A stretch of DNA of 64,000 bases from Gilliamella apis (GCF_030758615.1 NZ_CP132381.1:682001-746000); one strand, 5' to 3'; counted from the stretch's first letter, positions 10,177-21,386 are shown. Notes: generated from the sequence alone by a model not told the origin. Numbers and translations are program-made.

Positions 10177-10332
10177 AATTATGTTCCTCAAAAAAAGAGG
10201 CACTAGTCTAAATGGCTAATTATTACGAAGCAAGTAATTATTTGTTGATTATTATTAAAGTTGCGTTAAAATTTCACACATCTAACATGAATGTTAGAAG
10301 AAAGAAAAGTCTGTTAATATAAGGAAAATGAT

Positions 10333-11091
10333 ATGAAAAAACATCAAAAAACATTGCTTGTTGCACTACCTTTAGTTGCAGCTATGTCTTTAGCCGGCTG
10401 TAAAAATATGAGTGCTAGTGATTTAACTAGTCTTGGTATGAAAGGTTTACAAGCAGCAACACTCAGTGATAATGATGTGAAAGCATTAAGCCAAAAATCT
10501 TGTGCTCAAATGGATGCTCAGTCAAAAATTGCTCCAGCTAAAAGTGCATATACTAAACGCTTAAATAAAATTGCTAAAGCTCTTGGTAATAATATCAATG
10601 GAACTCCAGTTAACTATAAAGTGTATATCACTAAAGATGTTAACGCTTGGGCAATGGCTAATGGCTGTGTTCGTGTTTACAGTGGTTTAATGGATATGAT
10701 GACTGATAATGAAATTCAAGGCGTTTTAGGTCATGAATTAGGTCACGTTGCTTTAGGTCATAGTAAAAAAGCAATCCAAGTTGCTTATGCAACAGAAATT
10801 GCTCGTGATGCAGCGGCAGCATCAGGTAACAAAACAGTTGCTTCATTATCTAAATCTTCTTTAGGTGCTTTAGCTGAAGCTGTTATCAATGCTCAATTCT
10901 CTCAATCACAAGAACAAGACGCTGATAATTTCTCTTTTGATTATTTAGTTAAGAAAAAAATCAATCCAGCAGGTCTTGCAACTGCATTTGATAAATTAGG
11001 TGGTGGTGATGCATCAATTTTAAGTAGCCATCCATCTTCAGCAAAACGTGCTGAAAATATTCGTAATAAATTAGCTGAATTAAAAAGATAA
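10333..11091 (+). CDS. loiP: M48 metalloprotease lipoprotein, LoiP-like
   Basis: 252-residue zinc protease of the LoiP (YggG) group, lipid-anchored in the envelope and in E. coli linked to low-osmolarity and outer-membrane quality control. It has a signal peptide with lipobox LAGC (Cys23), the active site HELGH (His134-His138) and the third zinc ligand region EQDADNFSFDYL. A near-perfect AAGGAAA precedes ATG 10333. It is monocistronic, ending at a strong terminator. Its paralogue is at 8419. The gene symbol is given by family resemblance and the exact orthology is not proven. Confidence 0.85.
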   Translation: MKKHQKTLLVALPLVAAMSLAGCKNMSASDLTSLGMKGLQAATLSDNDVKALSQKSCAQMDAQSKIAPAKSAYTKRLNKIAKALGNNINGTPVNYKVYITKDVNAWAMANGCVRVYSGLMDMMTDNEIQGVLGHELGHVALGHSKKAIQVAYATEIARDAAAASGNKTVASLSKSSLGALAEAVINAQFSQSQEQDADNFSFDYLVKKKINPAGLATAFDKLGGGDASILSSHPSSAKRAENIRNKLAELKR

Positions 11092-11112
11092 TTCATTTAA
11101 ATAATTTATTAG

Positions 11113-11139
11113 AAAAAAGCGCCTTTTTGGCGCTTTTTT
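11113..11139 (+). terminator. Terminator of the LoiP-like gene
   Basis: Stem AAAAAAGCGCC / GGCGCTTTTTT around a TTTTT loop, about 20 bases after the stop codon. Confidence 0.92.
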
Positions 11140-11258
11140 ATTAGTTACTGTTAATCAATTATTAATTGATAATCATAATTAATGAGTTTAAGTAGAGATT
11201 AAGTAAATTAATTTAAATAATTTATTGAAATATTAAAATAGATTATTTTAATGTTTGA

Positions 11259-11287
11259 ATATCCCTCTATTATAATTAGAGGGATAT
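11259..11287 (-). terminator. Hairpin after alaA, probable terminator
   Basis: A perfect 11-base-pair stem (ATATCCCTCTA / TAGAGGGATAT, seven-base loop) begins 12 bases beyond the alaA stop. The T tract after it on the minus strand is weak, so termination may be partial. Confidence 0.6.
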
Positions 11288-11299
11288 ATAGAAATTAAA

Positions 11300-12517
11300 T
11301 TATACTTGTTTATAGTTAGATAAAAAGTGTGCAAATCGAGCTATAGCATCTTGTAGTTCACCTGTATGAGGTAAAGCAACAATCCTAACATGATCTGGTT
11401 TATGCCAATTAAATCCACTTCCTTGTACTAACAGTACTTTTTCTTGTAACAAAAAGTCTAAAACTAATTTTTGATCGTTATGAATATTAAATTTTTTCTG
11501 ATCCAGTTTTGGAAATAGATATAAAGCACCTTGTGGTTTAGTACAAGAAACGCCAGGAATATCATTTAATAAACGCCATGCCAACATACATTGATCATAG
11601 AGTCGACCGCCAGGCACAATAAATTCGTTAATACTTTGATAACCACCCAATGCGCCTTGAATTGCGTGTTGCAGTGGTACATTGGCACATAAACGCATTG
11701 AAGCTAACATATTTAGACCTTCAATATAACCTTTAACATGATGTTTTGGTCCACATAGTGCCATCCAACCTTGTCTAAAACCAGCAACTCGATAAGTTTT
11801 TGATAAACCGCTCATGGTAATAACAAATAGATCTGGAGCTAAAGCCGCAATCGAATGATGTACAGCATCATCATATAAAATTTTATCGTAAATTTCGTCA
11901 GCAAAAATAATTAAATTATTTTGACGTGCGATTTCGGCTATTTCGAGTAAAACTTCTTTACTATAAACCGCTCCAGTCGGATTATTTGGATTAATAATCA
12001 CAATCCCTTTGGTTTTAGGGGTAATTTTTTGTTTGATATCTTGTAAATCAGGTGACCAATTAGCTTCTTCATCACAAACATAGTGAACTGCATTGCCACC
12101 AGATAAACTAACAGCAGCTGTCCAAAGTGGATAATCAGGCATTGGTACTAATATTTCATCACCACTATTAAGTAATGCTTGCATGGATTGAACGATTAAC
12201 TCTGAAACACCATTACCAATATAGATATCTTCTACATCTAAATTAGTAATTCCTCTGGATTGATAGTGCTGCATAATCGCTTTACGAGCAGAATAAAGAC
12301 CTTTTGAGTCACAATACCCTTGTGATGTAGGTAGATTACGAATGACATCAACTAATAATTCATCAGGTGCGTTAAAACCGAAAGGGGCTGGATTTCCAAT
12401 ATTGAGTTTAAGAATAGTTTGACCCTCTTCTTCCAGCCTTTTGGCATGCTCAAGAATTGGCCCACGAATGTCATAACAAACATGGTCCAATTTATTGGAT
12501 TTTTGAAAATTTATCAT
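11300..12517 (-). CDS. alaA: Glutamate-pyruvate aminotransferase (alanine synthesis)
   Basis: 405-residue fold-type I PLP aminotransferase, the same length as E. coli AlaA (YfbQ), which makes alanine from pyruvate and glutamate. It shows NIGNPAPFGF near the N-terminus, NPNNPTGAVYS (substrate-carboxylate Asn), FADEIYDKI (PLP-ring Asp) and SGLSKTYRVAGFRQGW with the Schiff-base lysine Lys240. It is monocistronic and divergent from the ACT/UPF0210 pair. Confidence 0.93.
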   Translation of the reverse strand: MINFQKSNKLDHVCYDIRGPILEHAKRLEEEGQTILKLNIGNPAPFGFNAPDELLVDVIRNLPTSQGYCDSKGLYSARKAIMQHYQSRGITNLDVEDIYIGNGVSELIVQSMQALLNSGDEILVPMPDYPLWTAAVSLSGGNAVHYVCDEEANWSPDLQDIKQKITPKTKGIVIINPNNPTGAVYSKEVLLEIAEIARQNNLIIFADEIYDKILYDDAVHHSIAALAPDLFVITMSGLSKTYRVAGFRQGWMALCGPKHHVKGYIEGLNMLASMRLCANVPLQHAIQGALGGYQSINEFIVPGGRLYDQCMLAWRLLNDIPGVSCTKPQGALYLFPKLDQKKFNIHNDQKLVLDFLLQEKVLLVQGSGFNWHKPDHVRIVALPHTGELQDAIARFAHFLSNYKQV

Positions 12518-12661
12518 AATAATGCCCTTTCATTTTATCTTATTGCTTTTTATTTTGCGTAAAAAAAACAATCTACTCCTATTTAGATAATTTTTGAAGG
12601 TGTTATTATAAACAACCCAATAAATATTTTTTAAGTGTATAAAATTTGTGCGGAGAGTGTG

Positions 12662-12931
12662 ATGAAAACAATTTTAACGGTAATTGGTAAGGACCAAACA
12701 GGAATTATTGCAGGGATAAGCCAAAAGTTATATGAATTAAATATTAATATATTAGATGTTAGCCAAACTATTATGGATGAGTATTTTACCATGATTATGT
12801 TATTAGATTTATCTAACATTAACGTCACTTTTGATGAGGTCAAAAATACTTTGGTGCATACTGGTGAGCAGTTAAAAGTTAAAGTGAATATACAACGAGA
12901 AGAAATTTTTGATGCAATGCATCGTTTATAA
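12662..12931 (+). CDS. ACT-domain protein, UPF0237
   Basis: 89 residues forming a single ACT-type ligand-binding domain ([18 protein letters not shown], then [19 protein letters not shown]). The start is ATG 12662 with GGAG at 12652-12655. A GTG directly before it is an alternative. In many bacteria this family is encoded next to a UPF0210/DUF711 protein, as here (36-base gap). It probably senses an amino acid or related small molecule for its partner. The biochemical role is unknown. Confidence 0.88.
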   Translation: MKTILTVIGKDQTGIIAGISQKLYELNINILDVSQTIMDEYFTMIMLLDLSNINVTFDEVKNTLVHTGEQLKVKVNIQREEIFDAMHRL

Positions 12932-12966
12932 GCTCAATTTCATATTTTTACGAAAGGATAGAACTA

Positions 12967-14322
12967 ATGGAAACAAAACAGATCCTCGAAACAATTAAAA
13001 TGATAGAGGAAGAAAAACTTGATATCCGCACAATAACCATGGGTATATCTCTTCTTGATTGTATTGATAGTGATGGTGCAAAAGCGCGTCAAAAAATCTA
13101 CGATAAAATTACGCGATTAGCGAAAGATTTAGTTAAAGTTGGTGATCAAATTACTTCTGAATTTGGTATCCCTATTATTAATAAACGTATTTCAGTTACT
13201 CCTATATCATTGATTGCAGGCGCAAGTAACGATAAAGACTATGTTGCCTTTGCTAAAACACTCGATGAAGCAGCCAAAGCGGTTGGTGTTAATTTTATAG
13301 GCGGATTTTCTGCATTAGTGCAAAAAGGTTACCATAAAGGCGATGAAATTCTTATTAAATCAATTCCACAAGCATTAGCACAAACCGAACGAGTTTGTTC
13401 TTCAGTTAATGTCGGCTCTACTCAAACTGGTATTAATATGGATGCAGTAAAGCAAATGGGACAAATTATTAAAGAAGCGGCCGCATTAACCGCCGACAAT
13501 AGTAGTATGGCTTGTGCAAAATTAGTGGTATTTGCTAATGCAGTTGAAGATAATCCATTTATGGCTGGTGCTTTTCATGGTGTTGGTGAAGCTGACTGTG
13601 TGATTAATGTCGGTGTGAGTGGGCCGGGTGTAGTTAAGCGAGCATTGGAAAAAGTTAAAGGTCAGCCTTTTGATGTTGTTGCTGAAACAATTAAAAAAAC
13701 TGCCTTTAAAATAACTCGTATGGGTCAACTGGTAGGTAAAGAAGCGTCAGAACGTTTAGGCGTTAAATTTGGGATTGTTGATTTATCTTTGGCACCAACT
13801 CCAGCTATCGGTGACTCAGTAGCACATATTTTAGAAGAAATGGGACTAGAAGTTGTTGGAACACATGGAACTACCGCTGCACTAGCGATGCTTAATGATG
13901 CCGTGAAAAAAGGTGGCGTAATGGCTTGTGGCCATGTAGGTGGATTAAGTGGTGCATTTATTCCTGTATCAGAAGATGCGGGTATGATTGATGCAGTAAA
14001 CAATGGGGCTCTAAATCTTGAAAAATTAGAAGCCATGACCTGTGTTTGCTCTGTAGGGCTTGATATGATTGCTATTCCTGGCGATACGCCAGCTGAAACT
14101 ATTTCAGCAATTATTGCTGATGAAGCAGCAATTGGAGTAATTAATCATAAAACGACGGCGGTCAGAATTATCCCAGCTGTAGGTTTGAAAGTAGGCGATA
14201 ATATTGAATTTGGTGGTTTACTTGGCCATGCTCCTGTAATGCCAGTAAATAAATTTAGTTCATGCGATTTTATTAGTCGTGGTGGGCGTATTCCTGCTCC
14301 AATTCACTCCTTTAAAAATTAA
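12967..14322 (+). CDS. UPF0210 / PFL-family protein (DUF711)
   Basis: 451-residue conserved cytoplasmic protein of the DUF711 family. Recognised from [48 protein letters not shown] and the C-terminal [20 protein letters not shown]. The fold is related to pyruvate formate-lyase-like barrels, but no glycyl-radical site is evident and no function is established. AAGGA precedes the ATG. It is the second gene of a two-gene operon with the ACT protein. No classic terminator follows. A weak GACTCTG/CAGAGTC hairpin with a 20-base loop lies at 14331-14364. Confidence 0.9.
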   Translation: METKQILETIKMIEEEKLDIRTITMGISLLDCIDSDGAKARQKIYDKITRLAKDLVKVGDQITSEFGIPIINKRISVTPISLIAGASNDKDYVAFAKTLDEAAKAVGVNFIGGFSALVQKGYHKGDEILIKSIPQALAQTERVCSSVNVGSTQTGINMDAVKQMGQIIKEAAALTADNSSMACAKLVVFANAVEDNPFMAGAFHGVGEADCVINVGVSGPGVVKRALEKVKGQPFDVVAETIKKTAFKITRMGQLVGKEASERLGVKFGIVDLSLAPTPAIGDSVAHILEEMGLEVVGTHGTTAALAMLNDAVKKGGVMACGHVGGLSGAFIPVSEDAGMIDAVNNGALNLEKLEAMTCVCSVGLDMIAIPGDTPAETISAIIADEAAIGVINHKTTAVRIIPAVGLKVGDNIEFGGLLGHAPVMPVNKFSSCDFISRGGRIPAPIHSFKN

Positions 14323-14703
14323 TTTATTGTGACTCTGTTGATAATACTTCTTTATGGCAGAGTCGCAAATTATTTCTCATTATAAAGCATATCGATGACA
14401 TAGATTCATTGTTTAGTGTGCTTATTCTAAATTGTTCATATATGCAATATTATTTACTAATCAATTCTTGCTCTTTATTTATATTAAAAACAATTGGTTA
14501 AACTAAATATTATCAGGTTAATTGTCAATTATAGGGATGCCAATCAATATCAATAATTCTAAACAAATTTAATGTTTCACTCTTGAAAAGGTATAATAGG
14601 AATAATATTAATGAATAAGTTATCAATAAAAGAGAAGAGATATTCTCATCTAAAAAGGTTTGAGGAGTATATGGTGTTTAAACATAAACACTATCAATAA
14701 ATA
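14323..14703 (+). other. 380-base spacer with a possible promoter and a 29-codon frame
   Basis: Mostly AT-rich DNA. It contains TATAAT at 14592-14597 and a 29-codon frame (14611-14700) beginning ATG, ten bases after AGGA and ending four bases before the tcdA frame. The frame is rich in Lys, His and Tyr and resembles nothing I recognise. It may be chance or a short upstream peptide affecting tcdA. Confidence 0.3.
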
Positions 14704-15500
14704 ATGATGAAAACAGAACTTTATTTTCAACGCTTTAGTGGTATCGCTAGACTTTATGGTGAGCAGGCATTACAACGTTTCTCTCAAGCTCATGTCTGTG
14801 TCATCGGTATTGGTGGTGTGGGGTCGTGGGTCGCTGAAGCGCTTGCTCGAAGTGGCATTGGACAAATTACTTTGATAGATATGGATGATGTCTGTATTAC
14901 CAATACTAATCGTCAAATTCACGCTTTAAAATCTAATATAGGTAAAGCAAAAACTTCGGTTATGGCAGATCGAATTTTACAGATTAATCCGGAATGTGTT
15001 GTTAATGATATAGATGATTTTATTAATGCCGATAACGTTAATGATTATTTGGGTTCTAAACAACATCCTCGTTATGACTATATTATTGACGCAATTGACA
15101 GCGTCAAAGATAAAGCTGCTGTTTTGGCTTATTGTAAGCGACAAAAATTAAAGGTCATTACAATCGGGGGAGCGGGGGACAAAAAGATCCTACGCAAATT
15201 AAAATCGCTGACTTAGCGAAAACAATTCAAGATCCTTTAGCGGCTAAATTGCGCGAGCGATTAAAAAATGATTATAAACTTAATAAAGATAGTAAAGGTA
15301 AATTTGCTATTCCATGTGTGTTTTCTACTGAACAATTGACTTATCCGGCATCTAATGGCCAAACTTGCTTAATGAAAAGCCAAGCGCAAGGTGCAAAAAA
15401 AATGGATTGTGAATCAGGTTTTGGGGCAATCACTACTGTTACGGCAACATTTGGTTTTGTAGCGGTTAGTTATGTATTAAATAAGTTGAGCATTGTATAA
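14704..15500 (+). pseudogene. tcdA: tRNA threonylcarbamoyladenosine dehydratase, interrupted by a one-base frameshift
   Basis: E1-like ATP-dependent enzyme (YgdL/CsdL) that cyclises t6A37 of ANN-decoding tRNAs. The N-terminal half shows the nucleotide-binding GIGGVGSWVAEALARSG and the adenylation-site region DMDDVCITNTNRQ. The C-terminal half gives KTIQDPLAAKLRERLK, CVFSTE and GFGAITTVTATFGFVAV. The two halves are in different frames: the first stops at 15216 after a G5 run at 15174-15178, where six G would restore GGAGGQKDPTQIK. With one G added the protein is about 265 residues, the expected length. Confidence 0.88.
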
Positions 15501-15666
15501 TTTTTATCATTTATTTACGTTAAAAATATATTTTTTACCTTATCGTAAATTGTTCATTTCTTGAAATGCTCTGATAATAAAGTAATAAAATTTTGAATTT
15601 TAATCAGCAAAAACCAGCAAAATTATTTGCTCTTTTAAATAACATTCATTTTTTATAAATATCTTA

Positions 15667-15695
15667 TTGTGTAAAGTAAAAAACTGATTTACGAT
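15667..15695 (+). promoter_or_regulatory. Possible adhE promoter
   Basis: TTGTGT and TACGAT are separated by 17 bases about 100 bases before adhE. The spacer 15501-15795 is otherwise AT-rich and several weaker matches exist, so this is tentative. I see no good FNR or ArcA site here. Confidence 0.35.
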
Positions 15696-15795
15696 ATCCG
15701 ACAATTTCGTTTTGCTATTATAAATATGCTTTAAATATGTTCAAGGAAGACGCCAAACGATCCAAGTTTATTTTTTAATTTTCAAGGAGAAATCT

Positions 15796-18498
15796 ATGGC
15801 AGTAACCAATATGAATGAGTTAAATGAGTTAATGACTCGAGTTAAAAAAGCTCAGGAAACTTATTCTACTTATACTCAAGAGCAAGTTGATAAAATCTTC
15901 GTGGCAGCAGCAACAGCCGCAGCTGCAGCTCGAATCCCTCTTGCACAGCAAGCTGTTGCTGAATCAGGAATGGGGATTGTAGAAGATAAAGTTATTAAAA
16001 ACTTATTTGCTGCAGAGTATATTCTTAATAAATATCGCAATGACAAAACTTGTGGTGTTGTTGCTGAAAATGAGTCTTATGGTACCATTACAATAGCGGA
16101 GCCATTAGGGATTATTTGTGGAATCGTGCCGACTACAAACCCGACTTCAACCGCAATTTTTAAATCATTAATCAGTTTAAAAACTCGTAATGCTATTGTC
16201 TTTTCACCACATCCACGTGCTAAAAAATCAACTATTGAAGCTGCCCGTATTGTATTAGATGCGGCAATTAAAGCTGGTGCGCCAAAAGATATTATTGGTT
16301 GGATTGATGAACCATCTATCGAATTATCAAATGCTTTAATGCATCATGATGATGTTGCTGCAATCTTAGCAACTGGTGGACCAGGTATGGTTAAAGCCGC
16401 TTATAGTTCTGGTAAACCAGCATTAGGTGTTGGTGCAGGTAATACCCCTGTAATTATCGATGAAACTGCTGATTTAAAACGTGCTGTTGCATCAGTACTT
16501 ATGTCTAAAACTTTTGATAATGGTATGATCTGTGCTTCTGAGCAAGCTATTGTTGTCGTTGATTCAGTTTATGATGAAGTACGTGATTTATTGACTCAAT
16601 ATGGCGCTTATGTTTTAAATGCTAAAGAAACAAAAGCTGTTCAAGGTATCATCTTAAATGATAAAGGCGCTTTAAATGCTAATATCGTAGGCCAACCAGC
16701 AACTAAGATTGCAGAAATGGCTGGTATTAAAGTTCCTGCAGGTTCTAAAGTACTTGTTGGTGAAGTAAGTAAAGTAGATTTATCTGAACCATTTGCTCAC
16801 GAAAAACTTTCACCAACATTAGCTATGTTTAAAGCTAAAGATTTTAATGAAGCGGTAGATAAAGCTGAAAAACTTGTTGAAATGGGTGGTATGGGACATA
16901 CTTCAGTACTTTATACTGATCAAGATAGTAATCGTGATCGTGTTGCTTATTTTGGCAGTAAAATGAAAACATGTCGTATTTTAATCAACCAACCAGCTGC
17001 TCATGGTGGTATCGGTGATTTGTATAACTTTGATTTAGCGCCATCTTTAACATTAGGATGTGGTTCTTGGGGTGGTAACTCGGTCTCAGAAAATGTCGGT
17101 CCGAAACACTTAATCAACAAGAAAACAATCGCTAAGAGAGCAGAAAACATGTTATGGCACAAATTACCAAGTTCTATCTATTTTAAACGTGGCTCGCTTC
17201 CAGTTGCTTTAAATGAAGTGATTGAGCAAGGTGCCAAACGAGTATTTTTAGTAACCGATAAATTCTTATTTAATAATGGTTACTCAAAACAAATTACTGA
17301 TCAACTTGAAGCACAAGGCGTGATTTGTGAAACCTTCTTTGATGTTGAAGCTGACCCAACATTAAGTGTCGTCCGTAAAGGTACTGATTCAATGACAGCA
17401 TTCCAACCGGATACTGTTATTGCTTTAGGTGGTGGTTCACCAATGGATGCGGCGAAAATTATGTGGGTTCTTTATGAACACCCAGAAACTAAATTTGATG
17501 AATTAGCATTGCGTTTCATGGATATTCGTAAACGTACTTGTCATTTCCCTAACATGGGTAAAAAAGCAAAATTAATTTGTGTGACAACTACATCTGGTAC
17601 TGGTTCTGAAGTGACTCCTTTTGCGGTGGTTACTGATGATGCAACTGGTCAAAAATATCCATTAGCTGATTATGCAATTACACCAAACATGGCAATTGTC
17701 GATGCTAACTTAGTTATGAATATGCCAAAATCACTTTGTGCTGCTGGTGGTTATGATGCGGTAACTCATGCTTTAGAAGCTTATGTGTCAATTATGGCAA
17801 GCGAGTTTTCTGATGGTCAAGCATTACAAGCATTAAGCTTATTAAAAGCTTACTTGCCAACAAGCTACAAAGAAGGAGCAAAAAATCCTATCGCTCGTGA
17901 AAAAGTGCATAATGCTGCAACTTTAGCTGGTGTTGCGTTTGCTCAATCATTCTTAGGTGTTTGCCACTCAATTGCTCATAAAATTGGTGCGGCATTCCAC
18001 ATTCCTCATGGTGTAGCTAATGCGATGCTAATTAGTAATGTTGTTCGCTTTAATGCAACGGATAAACCGACTAAACAAGGTACATTTAGCCAATATGGTT
18101 ATCCTCAAGCTGTAAGACGTTATGCAGAGATTGCTGAACATCTTGGCTTAACTGTAGCAACAGATAAAGACGAGAAGAAAGTTGAGAAATTAATTGGCTG
18201 GTTAGATCAATTAAGAAAAGATCTAGATATTCCTTTCTCTATCAAAGAGTTTGGTGTAGATGAGAAAACTTTCTTAGCCCAAGTCGATCAACTTGCAGTT
18301 GATGCATTTGATGACCAATGTACTGGTGCTAACCCTCGTTATCCTTTAATTGCAGAATTAAAACAAATTCTACTTGATACTTACTATGGTCGTGCGTATC
18401 AAGATAAAGGTGACATTAGTGAAGATGTAGCTGTTAACACTGCAGCTAAAGGTGTAGCTGCAACTACAACTAAGAAAAAAGCACCTAAAAAGAAATAA
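15796..18498 (+). CDS. adhE: Bifunctional acetaldehyde-CoA / alcohol dehydrogenase
   Basis: 900-residue fermentation enzyme that reduces acetyl-CoA through acetaldehyde to ethanol, regenerating two NAD. The N-terminal aldehyde dehydrogenase domain (about 1-440) has the catalytic cysteine in NGMICASEQ. The C-terminal iron-dependent alcohol dehydrogenase (about 450-870) has GGGSPMDAAKIMW, TTTSGTGSEVTPFAV and the iron-binding histidines in CHSIAHKIGAAFHIPHG. The C-terminus adds an alanine- and lysine-rich tail. A strong AAGGAG precedes ATG 15796. Two decayed copies of the last part of this gene lie immediately downstream. Confidence 0.97.
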   Translation: MAVTNMNELNELMTRVKKAQETYSTYTQEQVDKIFVAAATAAAAARIPLAQQAVAESGMGIVEDKVIKNLFAAEYILNKYRNDKTCGVVAENESYGTITIAEPLGIICGIVPTTNPTSTAIFKSLISLKTRNAIVFSPHPRAKKSTIEAARIVLDAAIKAGAPKDIIGWIDEPSIELSNALMHHDDVAAILATGGPGMVKAAYSSGKPALGVGAGNTPVIIDETADLKRAVASVLMSKTFDNGMICASEQAIVVVDSVYDEVRDLLTQYGAYVLNAKETKAVQGIILNDKGALNANIVGQPATKIAEMAGIKVPAGSKVLVGEVSKVDLSEPFAHEKLSPTLAMFKAKDFNEAVDKAEKLVEMGGMGHTSVLYTDQDSNRDRVAYFGSKMKTCRILINQPAAHGGIGDLYNFDLAPSLTLGCGSWGGNSVSENVGPKHLINKKTIAKRAENMLWHKLPSSIYFKRGSLPVALNEVIEQGAKRVFLVTDKFLFNNGYSKQITDQLEAQGVICETFFDVEADPTLSVVRKGTDSMTAFQPDTVIALGGGSPMDAAKIMWVLYEHPETKFDELALRFMDIRKRTCHFPNMGKKAKLICVTTTSGTGSEVTPFAVVTDDATGQKYPLADYAITPNMAIVDANLVMNMPKSLCAAGGYDAVTHALEAYVSIMASEFSDGQALQALSLLKAYLPTSYKEGAKNPIAREKVHNAATLAGVAFAQSFLGVCHSIAHKIGAAFHIPHGVANAMLISNVVRFNATDKPTKQGTFSQYGYPQAVRRYAEIAEHLGLTVATDKDEKKVEKLIGWLDQLRKDLDIPFSIKEFGVDEKTFLAQVDQLAVDAFDDQCTGANPRYPLIAELKQILLDTYYGRAYQDKGDISEDVAVNTAAKGVAATTTKKKAPKKK

Positions 18499-18993
18499 TT
18501 TAAAAGATTATTCTTGATTAGCAAAAGCCTGAGATAATTTATATCTCGGGCTTTTTTATTTTTTAATTTTGCGAAACAAATAAATTCTACTTTAAATTTA
18601 CTATAGTCATATGTATCAAGATAAGAGTGATATTAGCGAAAATGCATCTATTTACATCATAGCTAAAGATGTCTTCAATCATAATTAAGAAAAAAACGCC
18701 TAAAAAGAGATAATTTGAAAAATTATTCTTGATTAGCAAAAATCCAAGATAGTTTATGTCTTAATTTTTTATTCTTTAATTTTATTAAATGAACAAATTT
18801 TACTCGAAACTCGCTATGGTATTGCCTCTAGATTAGGGTGATATTCATAGAAATATTGCTACTCATATCGCTTTTAAAGCGGGTTCAGCTACTAAAACCA
18901 CGAAAAAGGCGTAAAAAAGGAAATAATTTAACATGTTATTTTTGATTAAAAAAAACCCTGAAATAGTTTACATATCAATCTTTTTTGGTTTTT
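18365..18993 (+). repeat. Three tandem copies of the adhE 3' end plus terminator, two decayed
   Basis: Copy A is the genuine adhE tail and terminator (from 18365). Copies B (from 18582) and C (from 18795) are diverged tandem duplicates, period 217 then 213 bases. B still translates in part as YQDKSDISEN against YQDKGDISED of AdhE. C reads GDIHRNIA and ATKTTKKA against GDISEDVA and ATTTKKKA. The hairpin after the stop is copied too but has decayed. B and C have no ribosome binding site and contain stops, so they are non-coding remnants. They fill most of the 580-base gap before the tRNA cluster. Confidence 0.85.
18523..18557 (+). terminator. adhE terminator
   Basis: A fourteen-base-pair stem (AAAAGCCTGAGATA / TATCTCGGGCTTTT with one T-G pair) and a T run, 25 bases after the adhE stop. 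Degenerate versions recur at about 18741 and 18955 in the tandem copies. Confidence 0.9.
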
Positions 18994-19037
18994 TTGATTT
19001 TTTTTTAATCAAACAATAAAAAAAATGTTTTTTTTGC

Positions 19038-19066
19038 TTGCAAGCTTAAATGTTCTAGTACATAAT
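19038..19066 (+). promoter_or_regulatory. Promoter of the tRNA-tuf cluster
   Basis: TTGCAA and CATAAT are spaced by 17 bases and followed by GCGC, the same GC-rich discriminator as the tRNA-Pro promoter. Transcription would start a few bases before the first tRNA. Confidence 0.8.
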
Positions 19067-19079
19067 GCGCAGCACTTAG

Positions 19080-19155
<76 letters not shown>

Positions 19156-19187
19156 TTTTCCTAAGTAAACAGTTTATAATGATTCGG

Positions 19188-19272
<85 letters not shown>

Positions 19273-19327
19273 TTATCTAACATTAGCAATTGCTAATTGA
19301 AGCATTTAGGTAGCCGAGTTTGAACAT

Positions 19328-19402
<75 letters not shown>

Positions 19403-19405
19403 ATT

Positions 19406-19481
19406 GCTGATATAGCTCAGTTGGTAGAGCGCACCCTTGGTAAGGGTGAGGTCGGCAGTTCAAATCTGCCTATCAGCACCA
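19406..19481 (+). tRNA. tRNA-Thr (anticodon GGT)
   Basis: 76-base cloverleaf with GCTGATA acceptor, anticodon loop CTTGGTA and encoded CCA. It begins three bases after the previous tRNA and is the last before tuf. Confidence 0.97.
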
Positions 19482-19535
19482 TTCTTGTTAATTTCCTAAA
19501 CCTTCTAAAAAAATTAGATTTAACTGCTTTAGAGC

Positions 19536-19565
19536 TTGTCACTTGACGGCTTTATCTGGTATCAT
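19536..19565 (+). promoter_or_regulatory. Possible tuf promoter
   Basis: TTGTCA and TATCAT with an 18-base spacer lie about 100 bases before tuf. tuf may also be read from the tRNA promoter. An AT-only inverted repeat (TAATTTTAA / TTAAAATTA, 19573-19602) sits in the leader. Confidence 0.45.
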
Positions 19566-19664
19566 TCAGAGCTAATTTTAAGTTAGTATTATGTTAAAAT
19601 TAAATATGATACTTGGTTAATGTGGTGAATCACCACCGATTTGTATTACATTGAGGGACGATAA

Positions 19665-20849
<1,185 letters not shown>

Positions 20850-20869
20850 TTTCAGCAATCGCGATCATA

Positions 20870-20895
20870 GAAAGGGTATCTTTTGATACCCTTTC
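20870..20895 (+). terminator. Terminator after tuf
   Basis: Stem GAAAGGGTATC / GATACCCTTTC with a TTTT loop, 20 bases after the stop. The T run beyond it is poor, so some read-through into secE is possible. Confidence 0.7.
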
Positions 20896-20983
20896 TTACC
20901 TAGTCTGTTTAGCAAAATGTTTTTAGAGAAAGAGCATTTTGGAAAATGGATAATATTATAAATAACATAATCATAGGTTTTAT

Positions 20984-21385
20984 ATGCTAGTAAGTAACGA
21001 GAGTCAAGATACAAGTACTGTTCTAGACAAATTTAAATGGGTTTTGGTTCTAGTATTAATTGCGTTAATTGTTTGGGGAAATTCTTATTTCTCTTTACCT
21101 AATGATATATATCAACCAAATGCGATCGTTCGAATTATTGCAGTTGTTGTGGTTTCGCTTTTAACCTTATTTATTGCATTTACAACCGCTAAAGGGAAAT
21201 CGTTTATAGCTTTTCTGCAAGAATCACGAAAAGAACTCAGAAAGGTTGTATGGCCTACTCGTAAAGAAGCTGTACAAACAACTTTATTAATCGCTGTTAT
21301 TACCGTTATTGTTGGTACTGCGCTTTGGGGAATGGATTCTTTGTTCCGTTCAATCATCTTTTATTTAACTTCAATAGGGCGTTAA
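20984..21385 (+). CDS. secE: Preprotein translocase subunit SecE
   Basis: 133-residue inner-membrane subunit of the SecYEG channel. It has three predicted membrane segments as in enterobacteria (about 18-35, 48-66, 97-120) and the conserved cytoplasmic amphipathic stretch [20 protein letters not shown] before the last one. It is followed after one base by nusG, so the two are co-translated. Confidence 0.95.
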   Translation: MLVSNESQDTSTVLDKFKWVLVLVLIALIVWGNSYFSLPNDIYQPNAIVRIIAVVVVSLLTLFIAFTTAKGKSFIAFLQESRKELRKVVWPTRKEAVQTTLLIAVITVIVGTALWGMDSLFRSIIFYLTSIGR

Positions 21386-21386
21386 T

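Noticed and set aside
14611..14700. 29-codon frame before tcdA as a real gene or leader peptide
   Set aside because: Spacing to AGGA is long, the composition is unremarkable and no attenuator hairpin follows, so it is only mentioned in the spacer note.
15590..15620. TTGAATTTTAATCA before adhE as an FNR box
   Set aside because: The halves do not have the TTGAT-N4-ATCAA spacing and match poorly compared with the site before manX.
18582..18993. Short frames in the adhE tail copies as small genes
   Set aside because: They contain stops and frame changes and have no start or ribosome site, so they are treated as duplicated, decayed DNA.
19573..19602. Inverted repeat in the tuf leader as a riboswitch or attenuator
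   Set aside because: The stem is made only of A-T pairs and could arise by chance in AT-rich DNA. No known leader motif is visible.
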